This document shows positions 46,111-57,637 of a stretch of DNA of 64,000 bases, in pieces. The DNA comes from Craterostigma plantagineum. Taxonomy: Eukaryota; Streptophyta; Magnoliopsida; Lamiales; Linderniaceae. Each line of letters starts with the position of its first letter. Position 1 is the stretch's first letter. Location: contig JAPQWV010000305.1 of assembly GCA_027422505.1 (NCBI GenBank), positions 620,001 to 684,000 on the forward strand, written 5' to 3'. A program made the translations under genes and the position numbers. Under the pieces are notes generated by a model. That model was not told the origin of the DNA and searched no databases. It saw nothing but the letters and a program-made list of their open reading frames with translations.

Positions 46111-46909
46111 CTACAAAAATAGTTCTGTCGCTCTCATCAGAGCGGGTTTACCATATTGCCGATTGTTTTTCTCCTTATTTTGTTTAACAATCAGCTTTGA
46201 TGTGACCATTTTTCTTGCAAAAATTACAGACTTTATTTCTGTACCTGGATTTCGACCTTTCTTTACATCTGCTACTTTCAGCGTCTCTACTTTTGGTCTT
46301 CCCCGTGCAAACAAGCCTTCTGCCTGGCTACCACTTGTTTTTCCCGTAATATCCCTGTCTATCTGATCTTTCGATTGTATCGTAGATTTTATACTTGAAT
46401 ATGATATTGTATCTTTCCCATATATTGTGTCACGAAAATGCTTTAAAGACGAGGAAGGGAACACAACAATATTATGGCCTGATCTTCGTCCGTCACTTTC
46501 ACTTCTACGATCGCCAAATCAATAATGATAGAATCGAATTTATCGAGATGTGAACGAATAGAAGTATATTCCGTCATTTTCATACTGTATAGTTTATGCT
46601 TTAAATAAAGTCGGTTCTCCTTAGTCTTCTTCATGTAGATAGCTTTTAACGCATCCCAGATACCCATGGCCGTCATCTCGTAGCAAATTCTTGTAAAACC
46701 TCGTAAGAGAGATTTAATATAATAGTCGATCTGCCTTTCTTGTCCAATTCATTAAATTGATCGTCCTTCATTTCGGTTGGTTTCTTCTTTACGCCTTCAA
46801 GCGCCACCTCACAACCATCTTGAACAAGTATGGCCTCCATCTTGAGACTCCACGTTGCAAAGTTGACATTTCTGTCAAACTTTTCAATTGACATTTTTGT
46901 TATCGTCAT
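46111..46909 (-). pseudogene. Copia gag of the MYB-disrupting element
   Basis: Three frames in series: 46909-46673 (FDRNVNFATWSLKMEAIL), 46676-46443 (TAMGIWDALKAIYMKKTKEN, YLKHKLYSMKM) and 46464-46111. The zinc knuckle region is frameshifted, leaving only scattered Cys/His residues. The layout matches UBN2-type copia gag. Confidence 0.85.
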
Positions 46910-46936
46910 GGTGGCTAAAATAAATAAATCGGGTTG

Positions 46937-46949
46937 GCGCTGATACCAA
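46937..46949 (-). promoter_or_regulatory. Primer binding site of the MYB-disrupting copia
   Basis: The minus strand reads TTGGTATCAGCGCC within a few bases of the LTR end, a tRNA-Met type primer site. Confidence 0.85.
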
Positions 46950-46951
46950 TT

Positions 46952-47427
46952 TGTTAGGATATGCGGAAATCCCCGATAATTATTTGCCCGAGAAATGACG
47001 ATAAAAATATTAGAGACGAAAAATAATTTGGACAGTGAACACGTGATTTACGGGGTTCGATCAGAATGACCTACGTCCACGGGCCAGAGGGTGGAACCTC
47101 TTTATTATGTGGAGTGATTACAGATACGTACACTGGCGTGATTCAAAAGCAGCTACACAATTAGGAGTAAGCTACAAAGAAATAGTCGGAGTAGAAGAAG
47201 ATCTGTAATGTGGTGGTGTTCTACTGCTTCGTATTAAGCCTATTTATAGGTAGTCTTCCTTGCTCCTTCGTCAATGTAAACAGAAGAAAAGAAAATACTG
47301 CTGAATTTGATATTCATCCATGTGCCTCCTTGGACTTTGCTACGGCGCCGAATAATGAGAAAGAAATTCTCATATTCCCATGAGATGTGTTTCATCTTTG
47401 AATAGTCAATCAAGGTCACTATCAAGA
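46952..47427 (-). repeat. 5' LTR of the MYB-disrupting copia
   Basis: It begins TGTTAGGATATGCGG; its end has mutated from CAACA to CAAGA. Confidence 0.92.
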
Positions 47428-47634
47428 AAACGCACGGCCCCAAAAACAGTACCCAAATATGCAAATTGATCCCATGCCGCGGCTCAGGTGGTGCAACCAG
47501 CTGTCTCCTCAGGTGCACCTCCGGCCATGCGACGGGCAACCATAAATGGGCCGACATTTAGCTCGTCCGTTGCCCCCGAGGGAAAGGAGAACTCCATCAA
47601 GAACCACAGGAACTCCACCCTAAAGCGGTGGCAG

Positions 47635-48216
47635 TGAGGGTTTTCATGATAGGACCGGACGGCCGGTTCCGACCGGAAATCGGTGAACCGGTCGGAATTC
47701 CGGTTCGGTTCCCGTCCGATCTAAGTTTAATTAAAAAAGAAACAAATCAAAACGATATAAAAACAAAGCGAAAGACTGAAATATGAAACATGCATTTGGT
47801 CTGGTGGTTAAGACTTCAAATTTTGTCTAGTTGGGGTTCGATTCTTGCCCAATCCATTTTACATTTTTTATTTTATAATTAATTTATGAGCCAATATTTT
47901 TTTTTATTCAATTTGACACCTCAATTTTATAAATTTAATATTACAGATCCTATTACACCATTAATTTTAATTACCAACACAATTTCTTTTTGTTCAATTA
48001 CGATCCCTGTGTTTATAAAATTCTTATTTAAAAATGTTCATTAAAGCATGTATATTTTCGATGTTATTTGATACATTAATTCGTAAAATACATATTTATT
48101 AGATCTAAAGCTAACGGTTTTATACCGGTTTGATTCCGGTTTTATACCGGTTAAACCCCTGAACCTTAAACCATTAAAATTTCCGGTACGGTTCGAAAAC
48201 CCGGTTTCAAAACCTT
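47635..48216. mobile_element. hAT-like miniature element, copy 2 (582 bp)
   Basis: It has the same length and family as the copy at 35938-36519. It is flanked by a perfect 8-bp duplication GGTGGCAG (47627-47634 and 48217-48224) created inside the R3 repeat of the MYB pseudogene. It carries the same internal tRNA-like segment (about 47790-47850). Confidence 0.9.
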
Positions 48217-48321
48217 GGTGGCAGTATATGATAGTACATATCGTATATGCAGAGGCATATCGAAGAGCAGCAGAAGCAACAACAACAGCTCACGACGACC
48301 GCCGAGGAGGGCGGTGATGAG

Positions 48322-48537
48322 CAGTGGCAGAGCCACGTGAGGACCAGTGTGGTCAGTGGACCCCACTGGAATTTTTTTTATTTAGTAATTTAATGTAATT
48401 TTTTAGCTACGGACTAAAATTGAATATTTTTACGCAGTAGGGACCCCAGTGAAAAAGTTTAAAAATATAGGGTGTGGGGTCCAATTAGACTGGACCCCAC
48501 TAAATGATAACTCTGGCTCCGCCACTGGTGATGAGAG
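48322..48537. mobile_element. Non-autonomous hAT element (216 bp)
   Basis: Ends CAGTGGCAGAGCCA and TGGCTCCGCCACTG are 14-bp inverted repeats with one mismatch. They are flanked by the perfect 8-bp duplication GTGATGAG (48314-48321 and 48538-48545). GGACCCCACTGG-type motifs recur inside. Confidence 0.9.
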
Positions 48538-48594
48538 AGATGATTAGGGTTGAGATGCACCGAGACAAAGCACAAGAGAGCATGTAATGGGAAA

Positions 48595-48716
48595 GTGGAC
48601 AATCGAAGAGGCTTCATGGATCTCATTTGGGGCGTCGATTGTCCACACTCGAAGAGATCACACGCGTGGTCTGTTAAATATTTCTCATGTTTGGACAACA
48701 GACAACGCGTGTGATC
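48595..48716. repeat. Two adjacent inverted-repeat hairpins
   Basis: GTGGACAATCGA (about 48595) pairs perfectly with TCGATTGTCCAC (about 48635). A second pair, 48656-48675 and 48697-48716, matches at 19 of 20 positions around a 21-nt loop. No gene accompanies them. Confidence 0.7.
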
Positions 48717-51367
48717 TACTGTAGAAAAGGAAGAACCGAAATCATTTATCATTTATTTAAGTTTGAATATAAATTCTGTCTGTTGGATTACGGAAGAGTA
48801 ATTGTTATTATTACGAATTATATATAGTAAAAAATATATTCTTAAAAAGGAGTTGGAGGATTTGGTAGCTAAATAGTAATGAAAAAGCATGACAAATAGT
48901 GGGATCTATGTACTACTAACGGTTGAGGTTGTTTTACCGTTATTGATTGGCAAACTGATAGTGATTTGTTCTTATCATCCTATTTTATGTTATGAAATAA
49001 TGTCCGAAAAACATCGCCGCATACCCACCCAAAAATGATCAGAAATGATCGTGGGTGTTATTTTTGCTTTATTTATGTTTATTATTTAAATTAAAATTAA
49101 AACTTGCATGGCATTACTATGACAAACCTACATTTCAATTCTAATATATATAAGATAAGATGGTTCCATCATTTATTCTATTTTATGAAATCTTATGTCG
49201 GTTTATTATTGCAAACTACGAAACAGAGCACGTCGCTATTTTTTGTCCATTCGAAATGAAGCATGTTTGTCGAAAAATACACATTTTGAAACATGCTTCA
49301 AAAAACACATTTTAGAAGATTATATTTAAAACGAGATACTATATAACTTGTACATGTGTTTTGCTCTTGTTTGCATCTTTGAATATACGCGCGCGCGTGT
49401 GTATATATACAGAAGTATGTATTGAAAGAAATGCACAAAACTTACTAGTAAAGAAATACATTGAGACTTCTGTTGTAGTTTTCCGAAGAATTTGTATCAT
49501 CGACGTACGTTGGAGTACTTCTACTCCATATTTTCGTATCATGGTATATCTTAATTACTTATTTCTAAAATTAGATAATGTTATTTTTTTCCGCTGAGTA
49601 AATCGAAGCGCGAAACTGAGAATAAGGACGTATTTACTCTTGTCTGAAAATATTATGTATCCCAGTTCCCAATATTGATTATTTTTAAGAAAAATCCATT
49701 CGGAATGGACCAAAATGAAAGATTTCCTAAATCATATAAATCTGAATCTTTGACTGTGGTCGTCCAGAAAAGTACAGTGCGTTTGTTTGGGAGATCAATG
49801 GTTATTGTTATTATTTTAATATTTCCATATATTTTAGACAATCAAACTAAAGAAAATAGAACATACATTGAATTCATCGGATTATGGCATCTCCAATATG
49901 TAATGATTTCAAATTTACTTGAATGTTTTTTGTTGTTATTATCGTAGCTTGTATGAATTTATAATTAGATGAATAGACATGAAGGATTAGTCCTGCTATA
50001 AGTTAAAATCGTCTCACAGTCCACATTGAAATTTAATTCAGACCGAACTTTGTCGAAAATAAGATTACAAATGAAGAAAATTTAATGTGTGGGGTGGGGA
50101 TACATCCTTACAATAAAAAATAAAAATTACAGATTCTGAATCTCTTCTATTTCAGATGGAAAAAAAATGAAATCCCAACTTCACCAGAAAATTAATTTGA
50201 TACCCTTTTGATGTGTTCCAAAAAATCGCCCTTCACGTTCGCGCGCAAAGTAGATCGTTTTGTTCCCCTCGTCGCCGTATTAATGCCTGAAATATCAAAG
50301 AAAACACTAGGTAGGCGCCGTTTCGGCGACGCCCCTCCGACGCTCAAGTCAGATAAATCATCTTCAATAAAAAAGGTTATCGCAAGTGCTAGGCATAAAA
50401 GTGGTTTCGTTATAGTGTGCGTACCTTTGATATGTTTTAACCGTTACCTTTTATACTGGTATCGTCTTCCCTTGCCTTGACTTGTTCGTCATCCCAGTTC
50501 GCTCTTTCGCGAACTTTACGCGGAGACCTGGTCTTCCTCGTCGCTCCACGTTCTTTCCCACGTTCTTCATATCATCTTAAACCGTCTTGACTGAGCTTCC
50601 CCTTTATTCTTCAGACAACTCGATCCTGTCCGACCCCTTCCCTCTGAGACCAATCACCTCGGCTCGATCTCTCCATGCCATGGGGTTGATCTACTGGAGT
50701 CGCCCTCAATTTTCTCCTCGGGGCAAGTATCTCACGCCATCTCCTCGGCATTTCTAACGTATCTTCTCCTCTCGAGCTTTCGCGCTATCTCCCAGACTCA
50801 CGGGTTATTTTATAGTTAGCCCAAATCCCGAGGGTAACATCCTTCATCGTCGTTTTTCTTTCCCGCATGTATTATCATCAAGTGTCAAGGGAGCGAGTTG
50901 TCGTATTACTCTAGCGTGAAAGTAGCTTTGCATTTCCTCAAGCTTGTTTGTATCTTACTCCCTGTGACAAAGATCACACGATTTGGGCTAGTGGGATCTT
51001 TGTAACCAACCACTAATGTCCATGATTAGTAGTTCATAACAATGATGACTTGGCTCTTGTCCATGTTGGCTTACTCCACGCATGTTTCCCATTTCCCCTG
51101 TTCTCACTCCCACGTTTGCTGATAAAGACCATGACATGCTTAGGTAATTATTGTCATATGTCCAAGAACCTACTAGTAACGGACCGAACAGATTTAAGTC
51201 CTACTCGGGAGTTTGCTCGGGAGTACATTCTTAAGAGTGCCGTCCTCGGGCGTTTTATTAGCATAAGGTGGTAGACTCACTCTTCCTCTTTCAGGTTAGT
51301 TCCCGAGCGCGTTCTTTTCTCGGGAGATATTTTCGAGGGAAAATATCTTCCCGCTTTTATTAGCAAC
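48717..51367. other. Intergenic stretch without a recognised gene
   Basis: AT-rich to about 50200, including a 28-nt alternating purine-pyrimidine run (49383-49410). From about 50220 to 51350 the base composition becomes markedly richer in C and G, with pyrimidine-rich phrases. This may be an old LTR or leader of a Ty3-type element, but no borders, primer site or coding motif were found. Confidence 0.4.
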
Positions 51368-52165
51368 TGTTGATGTTGAGCTTTCAACATTAGCAATGTT
51401 GGGGTAACATTCTAGTCAATATTTATTGACCGAGAATGTTCCCTATCTCAGTTTTATCTTTCATGCCCAAAACTAATTTTATTTGTGACGTGGCATTTTT
51501 CTAGTGTTAGGCAGGATATGGATAAGTGCTGGAATGGATCAAACCGTGTGGAAAGAGTGTGGATAAGCTGGAGCGCAAAATGAAAAGGAGCATACTAAAA
51601 ATAGAATGCTTGGAGCTCAAGTGAAGACCGAGTGTATGGAGCTGACCAAGTCTCATCCTAACGGTCACTAACGAACCAAATCTACCTTAGGGACGTTAGT
51701 GGCAGTTGCCAAGTCCATTTTGTGGAGTAACGCCCAAGTCGAAGAGTATATAAGGGAGACTTCATTTTCCGGACAAGGGTACGAACTTACAACGAGCGAG
51801 AACGAGATGATCAGAGCGAGCGAGTACCATCTCTGAGAGTTTTCTTTTTAGCCTAATTTTTCAAAGGTCGAAAGACTTTGTAGTTTGCATAATCATTTGG
51901 TTCGTAGGTTTTTCTAGGCTTAGTTTTCACTATCCTTTTGATAGTTTGTAATCCATCTTTATAGTGGAGTTTGCGCCTTGAGGCACGCAGCAAGTTATTT
52001 GACTTGCTGCACAAAATCACTTCGTGTGTTCATTTCATTTCGTCACTAAGTTTGTTCTATTTCTGCTGTGCGCTTCAACTGTGAGATTGAGTGTTAACCC
52101 GACATTTCACCCAACATAAGTTTACAACTTAGTTTTTACATCCATATTGAACGGGACCCCCTTCA
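51368..52165 (+). repeat. 5' LTR of the SIRE-like copia (798 bp)
   Basis: It begins TGTTGATGTTGAGC and ends CCCCCTTCA, three bases before the primer site. It holds a TATA box, TATATAAG, at 51747-51754. No second LTR is in the window to confirm it. Confidence 0.7.
51747..51754 (+). promoter_or_regulatory. TATA box in the SIRE-like LTR
   Basis: TATATAAG about 420 bp before the LTR end, in the expected place for the U3 promoter. Confidence 0.65.
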
Positions 52166-52168
52166 AAG

Positions 52169-52180
52169 TGGTATCAGAGC
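52169..52180 (+). promoter_or_regulatory. Primer binding site of the SIRE-like copia
   Basis: TGGTATCAGAGC, complementary to initiator tRNA-Met, three bases after the LTR. Confidence 0.92.
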
Positions 52181-52219
52181 CTAACGCTTGACGTTACTAA
52201 GTGCAAAGATTCATCTGCA

Positions 52220-53929
52220 ATGGATGTGACGAGTTCAAATTACATCGGTAAAGTCCCAGTGTTAGACGGCACCAACTATGTGTATTGGAAAGTGCGAGTT
52301 CGGCAGTGCATCAAGTCGATCGATGTGCGTTCTTGGGAATCAGTTCTAAATGGATACACTCCACCATGAACAGCCCCTGATGCTGATGGAGAAGTATTCG
52401 ACAAGCCGGTCGAAGAGTGGAGGTGACCGAGCGAAACGCAGCTGAGTTCAAGACAAGGCACTCAACGCCATCTTCCATCGGTGGACATTTTTATGTTTAA
52501 GATTATCCAGACTTGCACAACCGCAAACAACGCATGGGATCTACTCCAAAGGTACTGTGAAGGCGATGCGAGTGTGAAGGAAACCAAATTACGGCTCCTA
52601 CTCAATCAGTTCAAGAACATAAGGATGAAGGAGGATGAAGACATCACCACGTATTTTGGAAAGCTTTTGACAATCTCAAGCGAATGTGCCAGCCTTGGAG
52701 ATCCGATCGCCAATAAGGTATTGAATTCTAAAGATATTCGTACTCTAACTAAAAAATTCAATGTGAAGGTAGCGGCGGTAGAGGAAGCACACAACTTGGC
52801 CAATATGAAATTCAACACGTTGATGAACATCATGAAGAATTATGAGACCGATCTTGAAGTCCAAAAGAGGGCCTCTCACGGGAAGAACCTTGCTCTTGTC
52901 AATCAACCTATCATGGTTCAATCCGAGGACGACGCCGACAATGATGATGATACGGCCATGCTTGTGAAGAACTTCAAAAAGTTTCTCAGGAAAAAAAGAA
53001 GAATAATGTTGGCCCAACATTCAGAAAAGGACAGAATGTTAGAGCTGAGCCCTCCTCTGTCCTCCGTTTCCCAACGCAAACCAGATCCTAAGAAAAAGAA
53101 TCTCGACTATGACACAGTGAGATGCTATGAATGTTAAGGTTGCGAACACTATGCCAACGAATGTGCGAACACACTTCGCAAACGTGGAAAATTGCTTTGG
53201 GTGGACCTATCCGACGATGAAGATGAAGAGCAGTCCCCTACACAGACCAAGCAATCATCAGTGACAATCCAGTCATTCTCAGATGGCAAAGACGAAGAAG
53301 ATCATCAATTCGGCTTTACTGCGGTAACTGATGTTGAGCCTGACTCAACATCTGAAAAACATATCATATTTTATTATGATGATTCAAATTGTTTTGATGG
53401 GTTTTGGAGTTCTGATGATGCAGAAGCAGATTGTAGCAAAGAAGCTCAGATGAACGAAGCCTTCAAGCTATTATCCTTACAATATGAAATTGAGAAGGTG
53501 AAAAACGAGCAGCTCAAAGCCGCAGTAAAAGCACTGTCCGAGGAGAATGTGAAGAATGAAAAGTTGATTGAAAGCTTGGTGAAAGGAATGAACAAGATTG
53601 AAGCCGTACTGACACAAAAGGACAAGGAAAGCGACAAGCTCCAAAAGCAAGTCGATGAAGCCGATAAGACCTTTACGAAGTTGAACAAGGGTAAATCTAC
53701 CCTTGATGGGGTATTGTCTTTAGGTATTTTTGATAAGCAAGGTCTAGGATTTAATTCTCAGCCTGCTTGTGATGTCCCAAAACCCGTGACCCATGTTCAA
53801 CCTAAGATAGTGTTTGTTAAAGCTCAAGCCGCGAGTGATGAGAGTGAAACTGTGAATCTTAAGAATAGTCCCGAGCATACTGCCACTAAGAATAAGGATA
53901 GCTCATATTATTGTCTTCATTGTAAGTAA
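52220..53929 (+). pseudogene. Long copia gag with coiled coil
   Basis: The ATG at 52220 opens a frame with VPVLDGTNYVYWKVRV that stops early at a TGA near 52367. The rest follows in 52481-53137 (KIIQTCTTANNAWDLLQRYC, a UBN2 block, ending at a knuckle-like CYEC and a stop). It continues in 53192-53929, which is acidic and then a Lys/Glu-rich coiled coil (about residues 85-170 of that frame). It ends at CLHCK, and a second zinc knuckle, with GHLKPFCW after the stop, follows. Several premature stops make it inactive. Confidence 0.85.
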
Positions 53930-54147
53930 ACGGGTCACTTAAAACCTTTTTGTTGGAAATTAAAGAGGGAGATTTCTGCAAAGAAATCGATGTCGGCTGA
54001 AATGTTATCCAACATCCCGCTCAATATCGAGAAATCAGTGTTGAAAGGAATGTCTGGAGAAATCTCAGCTGGCTCATCTTCAAGTTCTAATAAACAGAAT
54101 GCTGCTTTGTCGTCTAAGAAAGTTTAGGTCGAGAAATCTGTTCATAA

Positions 54148-54592
54148 ATGCCATGTGTGTATACCTCTTTGCGAGCTAACGTGATAGGTTCATGGTACTT
54201 CGATAGCGGGTGTTCCCGACATATGACTGGTACTAAGGAATATCTCAGTGATTATATGCCTTTAAGGAGTGAATCTGTGATCGGAGGAGGTGCTAAAGGG
54301 CGGATTCTCGGCCGAGGCGGATTGAACGTGCCCGACTTTCCCAAGCTAAGCAACGTCCTTCATGTGAACAGGCTCGTAGCAAAGCTGATAAGCATAAGCC
54401 AACTCTGTGACGACGACCTTTAGGTAAGATTTAATAAGGAGTGTTGTGAAGTTTTTAACAATTCTATGCGAATGATGGCAGGTAAAAGATTGAGGGACAA
54501 CTGGTACCTTGTCGGCGACAAATCTAGTGTGAAGGACGTGTGCCAACTTTCTAAGGCCGAAGATGATGTAATCCTATGGCACTACAAGCTGC
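54148..54592 (+). pseudogene. Copia protease and pre-integrase fragment
   Basis: WYFDSGCSRHMTG near 54196-54234 is an intact protease active-site block, with a VLHVNRLVAKLISISQLCDD segment downstream. A TAG near 54421 interrupts the frame. The pre-integrase start LWHYKL then ends at the insertion point of the next element. Confidence 0.85.
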
Positions 54593-56807
54593 TGTTGGGA
54601 AACCCCGGGTGACCCCAGGCCTTGCCCCGGACGCAGCGGAATTTAAAATTTTTTCCCGGGTTCCCCATATGGTTTCCCCATGATACTCGATTAAAGAAAG
54701 AAAAGGCACACGTAGACACGGTATAGTATAAGGATCTTACCCTCGTAGCGAAGATCCTTAGCTCCCGTAGCTCACGAACTGTGCCGAAGAGAGTCACGCC
54801 GACCCCGTGACGTGCCGCAGACCAACACCTCCCCAAGGATGGCTAGAGGAAGTGTCGAATGTTTTAAGAGGTGTGTATTTGTGATTCACTACAAACTCAC
54901 TTACACTTGGGTTTTTCTCAAAGATCAAACCCAAATGCTCTCACCACTAGTTTAGTGTGAGTAACCTTATTAACTGACGAAAATCCCAAGTCTCATACTT
55001 GTAAAACCAAGTTTTAAATCATGAAATAGACGTTAGATTTGTTTAAATGAGATCATGTCCTACATGACTCATTTTTGTTTGATTCTCTTGTTATTTTATC
55101 ATCTATTGACTAGATATTATCCCACAAATCGTAACCAAATAACAAGGAACGAAATTGGATTTGATTTGGATCAAGTTTGACCAAAAAACTTTCGGTCACG
55201 GCCTCTGACATGACCTTTCACGGTCATGACATGTTTTAGGCAGCTTCTGCCACTCGTCACGGCCTAAGTCACGGTCGTGACCATCTTCTGGAGGCCTTCA
55301 CGGCCTGGGCATGAAGTGTCACGGCCGTGACACTGTCGGGGAGCATATGGCTCGCCCACTGTCGGTCGTCACGGCCACGTGCAATGTGTTCACGGCCGTG
55401 ACGCTTTTAATAGCTTTGCGAGAGTTTCTTACTTCTCTCAAATTGAGGGGTAAACGATGTCCGATTGCCCTGAAATTTTAACCTTAATTAAAAGACTCAC
55501 CCGTCTTGATTCTGACTAGAGGGATTCTCAATCCGAGATCTAGATTGGGAGATATGAATTTTTAAAGCTATTGCAACTTTGCAGACAGGCTTCACGACCG
55601 TGACGAGCCTTGCTCATCGTTCTGAACCCTACCTACGCCTCATTCTTCATCACTTCATTCCGTGAATTTACATCCATATAAATACAGTTTGTAAAACTTG
55701 TCTTCAACGTTTTTATTAACGTCTCTAAGACTGTTAAATCTATTTACACCTCATAATAGTTAGGCACTATCACAGTGATCATTTTTAAGCCCGGCTCTCT
55801 TAGTTCGTCTCAACCCGACAAGGGAGAAATCCAAGAATTCAGTAAGCTCCTAGCCAGTCCTGTAGTACCGAATTGATCCCGTGTTGAGTACGATCTTCGA
55901 TCTACGAAGCGACTATAGATTGTCGTCGTACGTATAGACCCTTCACATATGTCCCGTTCGAGTGAGATCATGGTTACGTCAAACTCACTAGACTCGACTC
56001 CATGACTTATTCATGACTAGCGAAATTACTAAACTGCTCCCCACATCCCACGTGAGTCAGTTTATAGCTTCGGCCGAAGACTTTGTAATTTCCCATCCCC
56101 GAATATGCATAGGACATATATCTGTTACTAACGAGACAGTGAATCGCTCACGATAGTCTAAGCATGGCAGTTACCCTTCGTTGTCAAGACCACATGTCGC
56201 CGCCGATCCATGTTAGTTCCCGAACAAGGTGGGCCTAGCAAACTAGTGACAAGTCAAGACCCCAAAGTCAACTCCGTCAAAGACCCTTCGGTGTAAGGTC
56301 CACGCACACTACTATAGTCAATCGATCGATCATAACAATAAGGCCCATATGATCGTCGATTGCGAGTCGTGTCCAAGTACAAGTTAATCCCCTGATTCAA
56401 CTTATACCATTGTTACGACCTCCCGCTTCCCAAGCGAATGATTGGCACAACCATATAAGAGTCATCAATGAATAAGTCGTAATTGACGCTCAGTCACCCT
56501 ACTGAGGTCTAGGACTTATGGACTATTTTAATATCGGAGGATAATAGCTCACCGGTGCCCCTCTCTCATCCTATAAGAATCGGTAACTAAACTCACGATA
56601 TATAGGATTTATTTATTTACCATCTCACCGGATGCCTAGTAAGACTTATAGGTAAATAAATAATATGTCTTTTAAAGAATAAAAATAAATTTCATTAATA
56701 CTTATAAGAATACATTATTCAAATACAGAGCGAATAATACATCAATTATTAATACATGCCTATTCATTACATCCTCGAATGGCATTCCGAGGGCACATCC
56801 CCAAAAA
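54593..56807 (-). repeat. 3' LTR of the large copia (about 2215 bp)
   Basis: It starts TGTTGGGAAACCCCGGG and ends near CACATCCCCAAAAA, where the expected terminal CA has been lost. It aligns along its length with the LTR at 62177-64000. It contains clustered TCACGGCCGTGA palindromes and, on the minus strand, a TATA-like TATTTATATGG near 55676-55686. Confidence 0.88.
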
Positions 56808-56935
56808 TCTCCCACTTGCACTCAATGCCATGTGCTTTGATATCATAACGTCATTTTATGGAGCTGTCAATCAAGCACTGCCTGTGAGAGAGGCTTGGTG
56901 AACGGGTCCGCCACGTTATCCGCGGTGGCTATTTT

Positions 56936-57550
56936 CTACACAGCTATGTAGCCATTCTCAACGAACCCGCGCAGCACGTGGTATTTTCTTTCAATGTGTT
57001 TGGACTTTGAATGAGACCTAGGTTCCTTGGCTTCTGATGCTGCCCCACTATTGTCGCACCACAATGGTAGCGGGCGGTCCACTATGCCTGGAACAACTTG
57101 GAGTCCTTCTAAGAACTTCCTCATCCAAACACCTTCCTTTGCTGCCTCAGAGGCCGCAATATACTCCGCCTCAGTGGTGGAATCAGCAGTAGTGCTTTGC
57201 TTAGAACTTTTCCAAGACACTGCTCCACCATTGAGCGTATTAACTAAACCAGAAGTAGATTTTCGGTCAGCCACGTCTGACTGGAAATCCGAATCGGTAT
57301 AACCATCCACCTCTAATTCTCCATTTCCATAAATCAGTACCACATCTTTAGTCCGTCTAAGGTACTTAAAGATATTTTTTACTGCATTCCAATGTTCTTT
57401 ACGAGGATTATACTGGTACCGACTTACTATGCTCAAAGCATACGCAATGTCAGGCCGTGTACATAGCATCGCATACATTAGGCTACCTATTGCTGATGCA
57501 TAAGGAATTTCAGTCATTTCCTTCCTTGCTTCCTCACTTTGAGGACACAT
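56936..57550 (-). pseudogene. Copia RNase H of the large element
   Basis: Readable for 204 codons: [73 protein letters not shown] and KSKHIERKYH. A stop falls just before the usual C-terminal DPFTKPL block, which is expected past 56936. It is separated from RT by a frameshift near 57560-57640. Confidence 0.9.
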
Positions 57551-57637
57551 GGATTTTGAGAGATGAATCTCATGTCACATTGGCAAGAACCCTTTCCTAG
57601 ATTCATCCATTCGAAACCGTTTCAGGATCTTTTCTAA

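Larger units (their letters stand above)
42433..47427 (-). mobile_element. Full-length but dead Ty1/copia element (4995 bp)
   Basis: Two LTRs of 476 bp (42433-42908 and 46952-47427) enclose minus-strand gag, protease, integrase, reverse transcriptase and RNase H remnants. A 5-bp duplication AAACG flanks it (42428-42432 and 47428-47432). The primer site is at about 46937-46949. A purine-rich AAGGTGGAGACT lies before the LTR at 42908. The LTRs differ at many sites (roughly 10% over the first 215 bp by eye), so the insertion is old. It disrupts a MYB gene. Confidence 0.95.
42369..48321 (+). pseudogene. R2R3-MYB transcription factor gene, split by two transposons
   Basis: Three pieces rejoin after removing insertions. 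At 42375-42407 the text reads KGPWSSEEDDL, the start of MYB repeat R2. At 47490-47525 it reads RLRWCNQLSPQV, the end of R2. At about 47590-47634 it reads NSIKNHRNSTLKRW, the end of R3. CNQLSP is typical of the MYB44/70/73/77 group (subgroup 22), nuclear DNA-binding regulators of stress and hormone responses. The gene has lost part of R2 and has a frameshift in R3. It is interrupted by a copia element (42433-47427, TSD AAACG) and a 582-bp hAT element (47635-48216, TSD GGTGGCAG). A further hAT element starts at 48322, possibly in its former downstream sequence. No start codon was identified. It cannot be functional. Confidence 0.85.
51368..54592 (+). mobile_element. SIRE-like Ty1/copia element, 5' part, interrupted at 54592
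   Basis: A 5' LTR (51368-52165), tRNA-Met primer site (52169-52180), long gag with coiled-coil extension, two zinc-knuckle relics and protease are on the plus strand. The pre-integrase domain is cut at 54592 by the next element. The rest should lie beyond the window. An unusually long gag with a coiled-coil region is typical of the Maximus/SIRE lineage. Several stops show it is inactive. Confidence 0.85.

Noticed and set aside
47240..47557. 105-codon minus-strand frame
   Set aside because: It crosses the copia LTR border into the MYB relic, whose real coding strand is plus.
48166..48366. Minus-strand frame with a poly-Leu run
   Set aside because: It spans the borders of two hAT elements and the CAG-rich MYB remnant between them; not a gene.
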